A stretch of DNA of 49,432 bases from Planctomycetaceae bacterium (GTDB taxonomy: Bacteria; Planctomycetota; Planctomycetia; Pirellulales; Pirellulaceae). Position numbers and translations under genes: made by a program. Shown piece by piece: positions 42,029 through 49,432 of this stretch. The DNA lies in NCBI GenBank assembly GCA_024642205.1, contig JAHEBQ010000047.1:1-49432 (forward strand). The letters are read 5' to 3'. Below the pieces are notes generated by a model, which searched no databases, was not told the DNA's origin, and saw nothing but the letters and a program-made list of their open reading frames with translations. Position 1 is the stretch's first letter; each line of letters begins with the position of its first letter.

Positions 42029-42871
42029 CTACCTCGATGCCAAGTCGTCATCGTTGAATTCGATGGCAGAATCATCTGCGGCATTGCCGTCAGACTTGCT
42101 GTCAAAGTAGGCGTCCATTTCCTCCATGATATCGGTATCCGGAATAACCGAATCGGCACTCACTGGAATCTGGCCAAAGTACTTGGGCGCGATGTTCAGA
42201 TATTCTTCATCCGCCGAAATGCGGGCGTCGATATCATCTAGCATGGCTCGCGTTTTGGCCAACTGGCTGTTGTCAATATTAATCTGGCTGGCCGTGGCGA
42301 TGACTTCATTCATGCGATTTCGAGCCATCAAGTTTTCGATCTGCATTTCCAACTCACGCTGTTGGGCTTTGGCTTCGTCCAGTTTGGCATGAGCGGCAAG
42401 CAGTGATTCCTTGCGAATCTTGAGAATCTCGCCTTTCTTCTCGAAGGTCTTCTCAGCTGTTTGGTACAACGAGAATCGGTGTCGGAGGTCCTGCTTGACA
42501 CGAGCCGAGTTATGAGACTGTCCCCGCGTGTCAACATAAACCTGATCGCCCGATTCGACGTGACTTCGAAGCGTCATCATTTCGTCGTAGCTTTTCTCCA
42601 ACATGCTCTTGTGCTGCTTCAGGTCGGCGGCAAGCCGTTTGATCTGAACTTCTTCTTTGGAAATCTGATGAACCATGTTGTGAATCTCTGGACCAATCTC
42701 CTTTAACTGAAGCTTGGCCGCATCGATCTGGTAAGCAACAGGAACAGTATCCTGCGCTGCCGACCTGACTTTCTGTACGGCTGTCTTGGCGTAAGGAATA
42801 ACTTTTCCGCCAAACAACAATCCGCCCACAAGCATCAAACCCAAGACCCCCAAGGTCAATTTCTTCAACAT
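42029..42871 (-). CDS. membrane-anchored coiled-coil protein
   Basis: A 280-residue protein. Residues 1-25 (MLKKLTLGVLGLMLVGGLLFG) are an N-terminal membrane anchor or signal. A long coiled coil follows (about residues 45-215), with segments such as EEVQIKRLAADLKQHKSMLEK and DEAKAQQRELEMQIENL. The C-terminal 50 residues are acidic and probably disordered. AGGAG lies 8 bases before ATG 42871, fixing that start. It resembles the coiled-coil proteins of unknown role common in planctomycetes; a distant likeness to PspA-type membrane-stress proteins is only general. It has its own terminator. Confidence 0.8.
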   Translation of the reverse strand: MLKKLTLGVLGLMLVGGLLFGGKVIPYAKTAVQKVRSAAQDTVPVAYQIDAAKLQLKEIGPEIHNMVHQISKEEVQIKRLAADLKQHKSMLEKSYDEMMTLRSHVESGDQVYVDTRGQSHNSARVKQDLRHRFSLYQTAEKTFEKKGEILKIRKESLLAAHAKLDEAKAQQRELEMQIENLMARNRMNEVIATASQINIDNSQLAKTRAMLDDIDARISADEEYLNIAPKYFGQIPVSADSVIPDTDIMEEMDAYFDSKSDGNAADDSAIEFNDDDLASR

Positions 42872-43120
42872 TTCCGATCTCCTGATATGTAATCTGTTAA
42901 TTCGTGTTCTCGTTTTGGCCCCACCGAGTCCAATGAGTCGCATTGCCGTTGAGAGTTGTTCGCCGTGCCAAAAGGGATCTTTGGAAAATTCAGAATTATT
43001 TTTGCGCCGCTTTTACCGTGATTCTCCGTTTGATTTGACAATTCGCTCCCGATTTGGGTATTTCACATGAGATTCACCTATTTTTCCAGATTTGCCGCGA
43101 GTTGAGTTGCCGACTTCAAG

Positions 43121-43720
43121 ATGAAAAGGCGGGAAAAAAACCTGATATTTTTGGCCAGGACCGCGAAGATTCCGGCCCTCAGACGTTGGCAAAGCACCAT
43201 GTTCATCCTGCTCAACCAAATCTGGAAAACCAAAGACATTGCTTCCGCGATGCTCTTGTTGTTCGTTGGCTGCGTCGCACTCTGGATCATGGCACTGCCG
43301 CTTAACAGGACCGTTCAGGAATCCTATCTGAGGCGATTCCACCTCGCTTCCGCCAACTTCGCGGTTTGGGCGATTCAACAGCCTGTACCGGCGATGTACA
43401 ACTTCGAAAACCGTATCTGGGCCAGTCGTACGGCTGCGACTGCCGAAGAACTCGACCATGCATTGTGCGCCATTCCGAACACCCGCCCGTCCGTCGCAAG
43501 CAACGACCTCGCGACAAACGTTGAAACGGACCCCGTCAATCATTTCCCCACGCGGGCCTTTACATTTGGTCGAACCAGGTCGTTTCTGAAACAAAACCCG
43601 TCATGGTATTACTATCTGCGTTCGCGTTACCGCGACCTTGAAATCCGCTCCGCGTTCAAGATTTCACCAGTCTCGGAATCGGAAGTCCTGGTCAATCGTC
43701 TGGAGGTGACGATTGACTAG
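43121..43720 (+). CDS. single-span membrane protein, partner of the HTTM-like gene
   Basis: A 199-residue protein with one N-terminal transmembrane segment (ASAMLLLFVGCVALWIMALPL) and a soluble C-terminal region of about 140 residues, which by charge would lie outside the cytoplasm. Two starts are possible, ATG 43121 and ATG 43199; neither has a strong ribosome-binding site. It overlaps the next gene by 8 bp, indicating coupled translation. No family recognised by eye. Confidence 0.65.
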   Translation: MKRREKNLIFLARTAKIPALRRWQSTMFILLNQIWKTKDIASAMLLLFVGCVALWIMALPLNRTVQESYLRRFHLASANFAVWAIQQPVPAMYNFENRIWASRTAATAEELDHALCAIPNTRPSVASNDLATNVETDPVNHFPTRAFTFGRTRSFLKQNPSWYYYLRSRYRDLEIRSAFKISPVSESEVLVNRLEVTID

Positions 43721-44615
43721 TGTCTCGTTTACCGGAACGGCATTCGGCCGCGCCGAGGTGCGCTCGAAAAACGACCAACTTTCGATTGCACTAATGCCTT
43801 ATCGGGTCGTAACCTGTTTCTTGCTGGCTTCCCTGTTGTGGAAATCACGGTTCATTCCTGGCATTTTCACGGGTTACCTGGAACTGAAGTTAAACGATCC
43901 TTTTTTTCCGAACCTGTTCTCGAATCCGTATTCGTTGGCCACGCTTTTTTTGACGCCGGTGACCTTCGGTTTCATTGCCTTGTTCATTCGGAACAGGCTT
44001 GCACTCCGTTTCCAGGCGATCACGACACTGGCTTGCATGTTTGGATTGTGCATCCATCAGGGAAGTTATAATGATGTCACATTCGTGACCTGTTTCTGGG
44101 TGTCAGCGTGGTGCGTCTGGTATTCGTTTCGTCTCGATGACCCGGTGGAAATCCTGATGGCGAAAGCCAGTTTTTTCGGTGTCCTGATCATTTCGCTGAT
44201 CTTCCTCGGCGGCGCACTGGGAAAATGGACTCCGGGTTACTGGTCAGGACAAGTGATTTACGACATTTATTTTGTTGAGCGGGATTTCTGGTTCTTCAAT
44301 TTGTTAAGGGCCAACCTGGGAACAGAGGCACTTCGTGATTTTGCGACCTGCTATTCCCGCATGGTCGTCCTCTCCGAAACGGCCTGTTCATTTCTCTGGT
44401 TGCTGAATCCAAAAACAGCATCTATCATCGCGCTGGCAATGTTCCTTGGCATCACCCTGTTTTCCAATGTGCTTTTGTTTTCGGTGACGCTGTGTCTGAT
44501 CGGGTTGGCAATTGTCGGACTGCAGCAACCGGCACCGGGAAACCGGCCGTTGACTTTACCGGTTTCCAGCGCAATTGACGAATCGTCGGCGCCAGCACAG
44601 GCCAGCCAAAAATAG
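43713..44615 (+). CDS. multi-pass membrane protein, HTTM-like
   Basis: A 300-residue protein with about seven hydrophobic segments (RVVTCFLLASLLW, SLATLFLTPVTFGFIALFI, FFGVLIISLIFLGGALG, IIALAMFLGITLFSNVLLF and others). The part around FFGVLIISLIFLGGALGKWTPGYWSGQVI resembles the HTTM domain of vitamin K-dependent carboxylase relatives, in which a KxxG-type turn and W-rich loop follow a helix. The likeness is by pattern only. Overlap with the preceding gene suggests a two-protein complex. The C-terminal tail is polar. Function unknown. Confidence 0.65.
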   Translation: MTSVSFTGTAFGRAEVRSKNDQLSIALMPYRVVTCFLLASLLWKSRFIPGIFTGYLELKLNDPFFPNLFSNPYSLATLFLTPVTFGFIALFIRNRLALRFQAITTLACMFGLCIHQGSYNDVTFVTCFWVSAWCVWYSFRLDDPVEILMAKASFFGVLIISLIFLGGALGKWTPGYWSGQVIYDIYFVERDFWFFNLLRANLGTEALRDFATCYSRMVVLSETACSFLWLLNPKTASIIALAMFLGITLFSNVLLFSVTLCLIGLAIVGLQQPAPGNRPLTLPVSSAIDESSAPAQASQK

Positions 44616-44812
44616 ACATGGGTAGCCGGCTATTCAGACCCAATCGGAATAATTACGGATAGCCTGGTTCGCCCGTGGATTTCTCCCCAATTCTCAATTC
44701 AATCCCGGATCGAATGAACTACGGCCAAGCATCGAGCGATGAATTCCTTTTTCCGGAATATCCGTTTCGAATGTCGCAGTAACCCCTGCGCACCAACCAG
44801 CACAAGCCAGAT

Positions 44813-44863
44813 AAAAAAAATGGCGGCAAGGCCCCTTTGGCTTTCCGCCAATCCTTGCCGCCA
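44813..44863 (-). terminator. strong intrinsic terminator, 260 bp after nadC
   Basis: On the minus strand, TGGCGGCAAGG (44863-44853) pairs perfectly with CCTTGCCGCCA (44831-44821) across a 21-base loop, followed by eight T (44820-44813). Presumably ends the glnA-arsC-nadC transcript. Confidence 0.85.
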
Positions 44864-44989
44864 AAAGCTCGTTTGGTGCTCCCCAGCGCAAACAAGCTTA
44901 TCAAAAACTAGGTTGGGTTTGCGGTTTGTCAAAGCGGGCCTGGCTAACGGTAATCGAAAACTCCGAAATCCGATAAAATCCATCCCTTT

Positions 44990-45018
44990 GGGTGGCAAGA
45001 CAGTGGGTGGCAAGACAG
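44990..45018. repeat. 14-bp direct repeat, two copies
   Basis: GGGTGGCAAGACAG at 44990-45003 and again at 45005-45018, with one base between. It lies in non-coding DNA after nadC. Probably a small local duplication. Confidence 0.7.
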
Positions 45019-45123
45019 AGGAAAAAACGAGAATCGTCAACCCGTTCGACATTCCAAGAATGCCTGGAAAGGCCGATCACCGGATCGTACCGATGACCAT
45101 CGGAACAGGACCAAACCAGGAAA

Positions 45124-46065
45124 CTAAGTGATTTTCCAGTCCAAACCGATATCAAAATTGACCGCTGAATGCGTTAGAGCCCCCACGCTGATTCGCTCGA
45201 CACCTGTTTGCGCGATTTTACCGATTGTGGTCAAGTTAACGCCACCGGAGGCCTCCAGGAGGATGTTCGGGGCTGTTTTGTTGCGCATATCCACGGCCGT
45301 GCGAAGTTGATCACAATCCATGTTGTCCAGCAAGATAATATCGCAATCCGTTTTCAAGCCGACTTCCAACTGCTTGAGCGTGTCGACTTCCAGTTCCAAA
45401 ACGGTATTGCCGGCATCGGGAAGCGTTGACTTGTTTTCGGCGATCCAATGACGAGCCAGTTCGATCGATTTCGGAATCGTGTCGTCGCTGTCGGTCAGCA
45501 GCGATCGAAAAAACGCGAGATGATTATCCTTGATCATGATGGCGTCATACAATCCCATCCGGTGGTTTTTTCCCCCTCCGCAGGCAACCGCATATTTTTC
45601 CAATCGCCGCCAGCCCGGCGTCGTCTTCCGGGTATCCAACACGCACGCCTTCGTTCCGGTAACCTGCTGAACATACTGCCGGGTCAACGAGCTGATACCC
45701 GATAGCCGGCACATGAAATTCAAACAGGTCCGCTCCATCGTGAGGATGTCATGCGCCGAACCGAGCATGACGGCAATCTCCTGTTGAGGTGCAACCGATT
45801 GGCCATCGTTGATGACGACATCGAGTGAGATTTCAGGAGCCCATCTGTTGATCGCCAGCCTGACAATCTCGACTCCACACACGACGCCCGAAGCGCGACT
45901 GACAAACGACGCTTGTGCCCGGGCGGTCTCCGGCACGATTGCATCCGACGTACAATCGACTCCGGATTCGAGAACCGGAGCGCCAATGTCTTCCATCAAC
46001 GCCATTTCAATCAGTTTCAGGCAATCAGATTGGGTCGATTCACTGAATACAGGTTGGTCCTTCAT
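45124..46065 (-). CDS. nadC: nicotinate-nucleotide pyrophosphorylase (carboxylating)
   Basis: A 313-residue enzyme making nicotinate mononucleotide from quinolinate and PRPP in NAD synthesis. Family motifs: ERTCLNFMCRLSGISSLTRQ, DTRKTTPGWRRLEKYAVACGGGKNHRMGLYD, IKDNHLAF, and LEASGGVNLTTIGKIAQTGVERISVGALTHS. Length is slightly above the usual 280-300. ATG 46065 overlaps the arsC-like stop by 4 bp, so translation is coupled. nadA and nadB are not in this window. Confidence 0.96.
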   Translation of the reverse strand: MKDQPVFSESTQSDCLKLIEMALMEDIGAPVLESGVDCTSDAIVPETARAQASFVSRASGVVCGVEIVRLAINRWAPEISLDVVINDGQSVAPQQEIAVMLGSAHDILTMERTCLNFMCRLSGISSLTRQYVQQVTGTKACVLDTRKTTPGWRRLEKYAVACGGGKNHRMGLYDAIMIKDNHLAFFRSLLTDSDDTIPKSIELARHWIAENKSTLPDAGNTVLELEVDTLKQLEVGLKTDCDIILLDNMDCDQLRTAVDMRNKTAPNILLEASGGVNLTTIGKIAQTGVERISVGALTHSAVNFDIGLDWKIT

Positions 46066-46487
46066 TGGGAGTCACCTTGGCGATTCAAGTACTCGGCAAT
46101 CCTGGATTTGATCTGATCTCGAATGGTCCGAAAACTGTCCAATATTTCTTCCTCCGTTCCGACCGTGTCCGCGGGATCGTCGAAAGACCAGTGTAACGTC
46201 TGTTTAACGCCTGGCAGAACGGGGCAGGCTTCCCTTGCGCGATCGCAAACCGTGACCGTCAGATCAAACGGTTGACCGGCGAACGTGTCGACGGATTTGC
46301 TTTTGAGACCCTCGATCGGAAGCCCGATCTCTTGAAGGACCTGCAGCGCCATGGGGTGCACGGAGCCGGTTGGCTGCGAACCGGCTGATTCAGCGATCCA
46401 TCGTCCGGCCCCCAGTTCCTGCCAGATCACCTGCGCCATTTGAGATCGACAAGAGTTTCCAGTGCAGAGAACAAGAACTGTCTTCAA
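46062..46487 (-). CDS. arsC: low-molecular-weight phosphatase-fold arsenate reductase (ArsC, thioredoxin type)
   Basis: A 141-residue protein with the P-loop LCTGNSCRSQMAQ; Cys8 is the nucleophile and Arg14 binds the oxyanion. Cys81 and Cys88 in TVCDRAREACPVLPG sit seven apart, as in the redox relay of thioredoxin-coupled arsenate reductases, so ArsC is preferred over a plain tyrosine phosphatase. Asp104 in SFDDPAD is the general acid. It would reduce arsenate to arsenite in the cytosol. Unusually, it is not beside arsB, acr3 or arsR but between glnA and nadC, overlapping nadC by 4 bp. Confidence 0.85.
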   Translation of the reverse strand: MKTVLVLCTGNSCRSQMAQVIWQELGAGRWIAESAGSQPTGSVHPMALQVLQEIGLPIEGLKSKSVDTFAGQPFDLTVTVCDRAREACPVLPGVKQTLHWSFDDPADTVGTEEEILDSFRTIRDQIKSRIAEYLNRQGDSQ

Positions 46488-46541
46488 ACGTCACCTCGCC
46501 AAGTGGAACAGGAAACTGACTGACACTGCCGAGTCAGCACG

Positions 46542-47954
46542 TTAACTGTCAAAATACAGACAAAATTCGTAGGGATGAGGCCGTAATCGCATCGGTTCGA
46601 CTTCGTTTGAACGCTTGAAATCAAGCCAGGTATCGATCACGTCTTTGGTGAATACATCGCCGCGCAGCAAAAATTCATGATCGGCCTGGAGTGCATGGAG
46701 GGCTTCCTCAAGCGATCGAGGGGTCTTCGCGACGTTGGCTGATTCTTCCGGGGGAAGATCGTAGATGTCTTTGTCGAGCGGTTCACCAGGATCCATCTTG
46801 TTTTCAATTCCGTCAATTGCTGCCATCGAAAGCGCTGCAAACGCCAAATAGGGATTGCAGCCTGCGTCAGGACATCGAAACTCAATCCGTTTCGTCTTGG
46901 GATCGTTGCTGTACATCGGGATGCGACACGCCGCCGAACGATTGCGTTGCGAATATGCCAGATTGACCGGAGCTTCGTAACCAGGAACCAGTCGCTTGTA
47001 ACTATTGGTCGTCGGATTGGTCAACGCCAATAGGGCAGGGGCGTGTCTCAATATTCCACCGATCGCGTACAGACCCATTTGGCTAAGTCCGGCATAGCCG
47101 TCACCCGCGAACAACGGCTTGTCATCCTTCCAAAACGAAAGATGCGTGTGCATTCCGGAGCCAGCGTCACCAAAAATCGGCTTGGGCATAAACGTCGCTG
47201 TTTTGTTGTGACGAAACGCCACGTTTTTAACGACGTATTTATAAATCATCATGCGATCCGCCATTTTCACCAACGGCCCGTACTTCAGATCAATCTCGGA
47301 TTGGCCGGCTGTTCCGACTTCGTGATGTTGGCATTCGACGTCCAATCCACAATCGATCAACGTCTGCATCATTTCGTTGCGGAGGTCCATCATGCGGTCG
47401 ACCGGAGGGCAGGGGAGGTAACCCTGCTGATAACGGATTTTGTGACCCAGATTGGGCCCTTCATCCCGTCCTCGGTTCCATTGCCCCTCGACACTGTCGA
47501 TATGAAAAAACGCGGCGTCGGCGCGCTGGTCAAACCGGACGTCGTCGAATATGAAAAACTCGGCTTCCGGACCAAAATACGCCGTATCGGCAATCCCGGT
47601 GCGATTCAAATACGCCGTCGCTTTGCGGGCTACGAAACGAGGATCACGGCTGTAATTTTCATGGGTAATGGGGTCAACGACATTGCAAATGACGTTCAAC
47701 GTGGGCAACCCCGAGAATGGATCGATGAAGTTCGTATCCGGCTGCGGCATCAGCAACATGTCGCTTTCATCGATTTTTTGCCACCCCCGAACGCTCGAAC
47801 CATCAAATCCCAGACCGGTTTCAAAAATCGACTCCGAGAATGCACTTGCCGGAATGGTCGTGTGACCCCATTGGCCAATAAAATCGACGAATCGCAAGTC
47901 GACAGCTTTGACGTTGGCGGATCGACATAGCGCGATCACTTCTTTGGGAGTCAA
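46542..47954 (-). CDS. glnA: glutamine synthetase, type I
   Basis: A 470-residue enzyme that makes glutamine from glutamate, ammonia and ATP. Motifs: GFDGSSVRGW, FGPEAEFFIFD, GDAGSGMHTHLSFW, NPTTNSYKRLVPGYEAP, NRSAACRIP, and IEFRCPDAGCNPYLAFAA. Tyr in DIYDLPPEE is in the place of the adenylylated tyrosine, so adenylyl control is possible. TTG 47954 is taken as start: AAAGG lies 7 bases upstream, the chain then begins TPKEVIALC as in relatives, and length (E. coli 469) fits. The frame opens at another TTG, 47981. It is divergent from the type II gene and 54 bp upstream of the arsC-like gene. Confidence 0.97.
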   Translation of the reverse strand: MTPKEVIALCRSANVKAVDLRFVDFIGQWGHTTIPASAFSESIFETGLGFDGSSVRGWQKIDESDMLLMPQPDTNFIDPFSGLPTLNVICNVVDPITHENYSRDPRFVARKATAYLNRTGIADTAYFGPEAEFFIFDDVRFDQRADAAFFHIDSVEGQWNRGRDEGPNLGHKIRYQQGYLPCPPVDRMMDLRNEMMQTLIDCGLDVECQHHEVGTAGQSEIDLKYGPLVKMADRMMIYKYVVKNVAFRHNKTATFMPKPIFGDAGSGMHTHLSFWKDDKPLFAGDGYAGLSQMGLYAIGGILRHAPALLALTNPTTNSYKRLVPGYEAPVNLAYSQRNRSAACRIPMYSNDPKTKRIEFRCPDAGCNPYLAFAALSMAAIDGIENKMDPGEPLDKDIYDLPPEESANVAKTPRSLEEALHALQADHEFLLRGDVFTKDVIDTWLDFKRSNEVEPMRLRPHPYEFCLYFDS

Positions 47955-48548
47955 CTTCAGACCTTTCCGGGTGTCCAGCAAGCGGAGAGGGGGCGCTTGC
48001 TGATGGTAAAAAAATCAAGGTATTTCTGACATTCGATTCTGGATGCCAGCCAGGCTGATTCAGAGAAAAATTGGAATTTATGAAATGCAATCGCCATGCC
48101 ATTGTCGTAAAGGTATTGCCATTGACCAGGAACTTGCCGTTATGTCAACGGTTTCGGTTGCTTGGTTTCCTAAGCCACATTCGAACCTGCCCAGATATTA
48201 CTCGATCCTTGCCTCCGATTCATGCAGCCCACCGACAAATCGGTGAAAATTCGGCCCGTTCGGACGTGCCTTGGATTTATCGGTACTATAAAACCGGATT
48301 TCTTATTGTTAAGATCGGTCATGGTGATGGCGATGGAGCTCACGAGCGAATTGAAGATGCTGACTCGGTAAACCACTATCGTCGGTAAATCGCTATCGTC
48401 GGTTTATCGCTATCGAACGACCCCGCATCATCTGTTTGAAGTAAAGCGATCACACCTCCCAAAGACCACCAGCCCGGAAATCCGAGGCAACAACGTCCTG
48501 AAGATCTGAACCAAGAACCACGCACGAGTTTATGGAGTTATTGCGAGA
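47955..48548. other. divergent intergenic region between glnA and the type II glutamine synthetase gene
   Basis: About 590 bp that should carry both promoters and shared nitrogen control sites. Three tandem 17-bp repeats lie at 48365-48415. Protein frames here are short and featureless. I searched by eye for a sigma-54 motif (TGGCAC-N5-TTGC) and saw none. Confidence 0.6.
48365..48415. repeat. three tandem 17-bp repeats upstream of the type II glutamine synthetase gene
   Basis: TCGGTAAACCACTATCG, TCGGTAAATCGCTATCG and TCGGTTTATCGCTATCG follow each other without a gap (48365, 48382, 48399). The TCGGT and CTATCG ends are fixed and the middle varies. The last ends 133 bp before the start codon. 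Spacing of 17 bp is not a whole number of helical turns. Candidate operator or a local duplication. Confidence 0.85.
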
Positions 48549-49432
48549 ATGAGCAAATCGAAACTAGAGTACATTTGGCTGGACGGTTACAAACCAACCC
48601 AAAGCCTGCGAAGCAAGACCAAAATTGTTTCCGATTTCAGCGGTGAACTGGCAGACTGTCCACGTTGGGCGTTCGATGGAAGTTCAACTCAACAGGCGGA
48701 AGGCGGATCATCCGATTGCCTGTTGGAACCTTGTGCAATCTACCCCGACCCAGAACGAATCGGCGGATACCTGGTCATGTGTGAAGTCCTGAACGCGGAC
48801 GGCACGCCGCATGTAACCAATGGCCGCGCCACGATCGAAGATGACGACGACGACTTCTGGTTCGGTTTCGAACAGGAGTATTTTCTGTGGGACACCGAAA
48901 CCAACAGTCCTCCCGGGTTTCCGATTGGTGGTTACCCTCATCCACAGGGACCGTACTATTGCTCGGTTGGCGCAAAAAATGCGCACGGACGGGACATGAT
49001 CGAAGAGCATCTTGATGTTTGCCTGGCCGCTGGACTCAATGTCGAAGGTATCAATGCCGAAGTGGCCGCCGGACAATGGGAATTCCAGTGTTTTGCCAAA
49101 GGCGCAAAAAAAGCAGGTGACGAAGTTTGGGTCGCACGATACCTGCTCGAACGTGTTGGTGAGCGATATGGTCTGGCCATCGAGTATCATCCCAAACCCC
49201 TGGGCGACACCGATTGGAACGGTTCCGGTATGCATGCCAACTTCTCCAACTCGACCTTGCGTGAATGCGGAGACCAATCCGTGTACGAGCATATTTGTGA
49301 AGCGTTTGCACCGCGGGTCTCCGAACATATCGCCGTTTACGGGGCCGACAATGATCAGCGTTTGACTGGCAAGCACGAGACGCAACGAATTGACCAATTC
49401 AGTTATGGCGTCTCCGATCGCGGGGCCTCGAT
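48549..49432 (+). CDS. glnII: glutamine synthetase, type II (3' end outside window)
   Basis: An open frame from ATG 48549 to the window end (294 codons), encoding most of a eukaryote-like glutamine synthetase; full type II enzymes are about 330-370 residues. Motifs: YIWLDGYKPTQSLRSKTK, WAFDGSSTQQAEGGSSD, FWFGFEQEYFLW, GINAEVAAGQWEFQ and GDTDWNGSGMHANFS, and the last part GKHETQRIDQFSYGVSDRG. It uses the same reaction as glnA, but is an octa/decameric, non-adenylylated form. Known from rhizobia, actinomycetes and planctomycetes besides eukaryotes. GCGAGA precedes the ATG. It is divergent from glnA. Confidence 0.96.
   Translation, partial: MSKSKLEYIWLDGYKPTQSLRSKTKIVSDFSGELADCPRWAFDGSSTQQAEGGSSDCLLEPCAIYPDPERIGGYLVMCEVLNADGTPHVTNGRATIEDDDDDFWFGFEQEYFLWDTETNSPPGFPIGGYPHPQGPYYCSVGAKNAHGRDMIEEHLDVCLAAGLNVEGINAEVAAGQWEFQCFAKGAKKAGDEVWVARYLLERVGERYGLAIEYHPKPLGDTDWNGSGMHANFSNSTLRECGDQSVYEHICEAFAPRVSEHIAVYGADNDQRLTGKHETQRIDQFSYGVSDRGAS

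Larger units (their letters stand above)
44616..45123. other. intergenic region with an orphan terminator
   Basis: About 510 bp between convergent genes. It holds a strong minus-strand terminator (44813-44863) and a short tandem repeat (44990-45018). No convincing protein frame. The 260 bp between the nadC stop and the terminator is either a long 3' untranslated region or room for a small RNA. Confidence 0.45.

Noticed and set aside
44699..45052. 117-codon minus-strand frame between the HTTM-like gene and nadC
   Set aside because: It runs through the strong terminator hairpin and has no coherent protein pattern.
48708..49397. 229-codon minus-strand frame opposite glnII
   Set aside because: The plus strand encodes a clear type II glutamine synthetase; this is its antisense shadow.
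1..49432. CRISPR array, insertion sequence, prophage or integrase genes
   Set aside because: No regularly spaced repeats with unique spacers, no transposase, integrase or phage structural motifs were seen on either strand.

Overview
The window reads as a chromosomal segment of a planctomycete (Planctomycetota, possibly Pirellulaceae-like). The indications are two secreted formylglycine sulfatases, Ser/Thr kinases with long multi-pass membrane tails, FHA, TPR and GYF_2 signalling proteins, zinc-ribbon membrane proteins, a planctomycete-type small basic protein, the futalosine menaquinone genes mqnB and mqnD, and a eukaryote-like type II glutamine synthetase. The assignment rests on gene content only.

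Positions 1-7028 (plus strand) hold the ribosomal S10/spc region: rpsC (C-terminus only), rplP, rpmC, rpsQ, rplN, rplE, rpsN (zinc type), rpsH, rplF, rplR, rpsE, rplO, secY, then a possible 38-residue membrane peptide. rplX is missing from its usual place between rplN and rplE, and rpmD is missing between rpsE and rplO. Positions 7029-20057 are mixed: two uncertain small membrane ORFs, a sulfatase, tatD and a DUF2203 gene on the minus strand, csrA with a GGA-rich hairpin leader, a tRNA-Glu, a sulfatase fused to an esterase, an aldo/keto reductase, an LRAT-fold protein and two small planctomycete-type proteins. Positions 20058-25613 hold pfkA, uvrB, a helix-hairpin-helix (ComEA-like) membrane protein and a secreted Ser-rich EF-hand protein.

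Two signalling loci follow. The first (26072-30707, plus) is a zinc-ribbon/TPR/GYF_2 protein of 1063 residues, a Ser/Thr kinase 8 bp behind it, and a small two-helix membrane protein. The second (41774 down to 32490, minus) runs in transcription order: FHA/TPR-like protein, membrane-anchored Ser/Thr kinase, small membrane protein, FHA-class III nucleotide cyclase, class 3 lipase, zinc-ribbon membrane protein. A kinase, two FHA domains that could read phosphothreonine, a cyclase with unusual base-recognition residues and a lipase in one collinear block are the best candidate here for an undescribed system. The mqnB-mqnD operon lies between the two loci.

The right end has a membrane coiled-coil protein, a two-gene membrane cassette with an HTTM-like protein, and a minus-strand run glnA (type I) - arsC-like phosphatase/reductase - nadC. 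A type II glutamine synthetase gene diverges from glnA and is cut by the window end. Three tandem 17-bp repeats lie about 134 bp upstream of it. All calls come from reading the sequence and from remembered family features; no database search was run.
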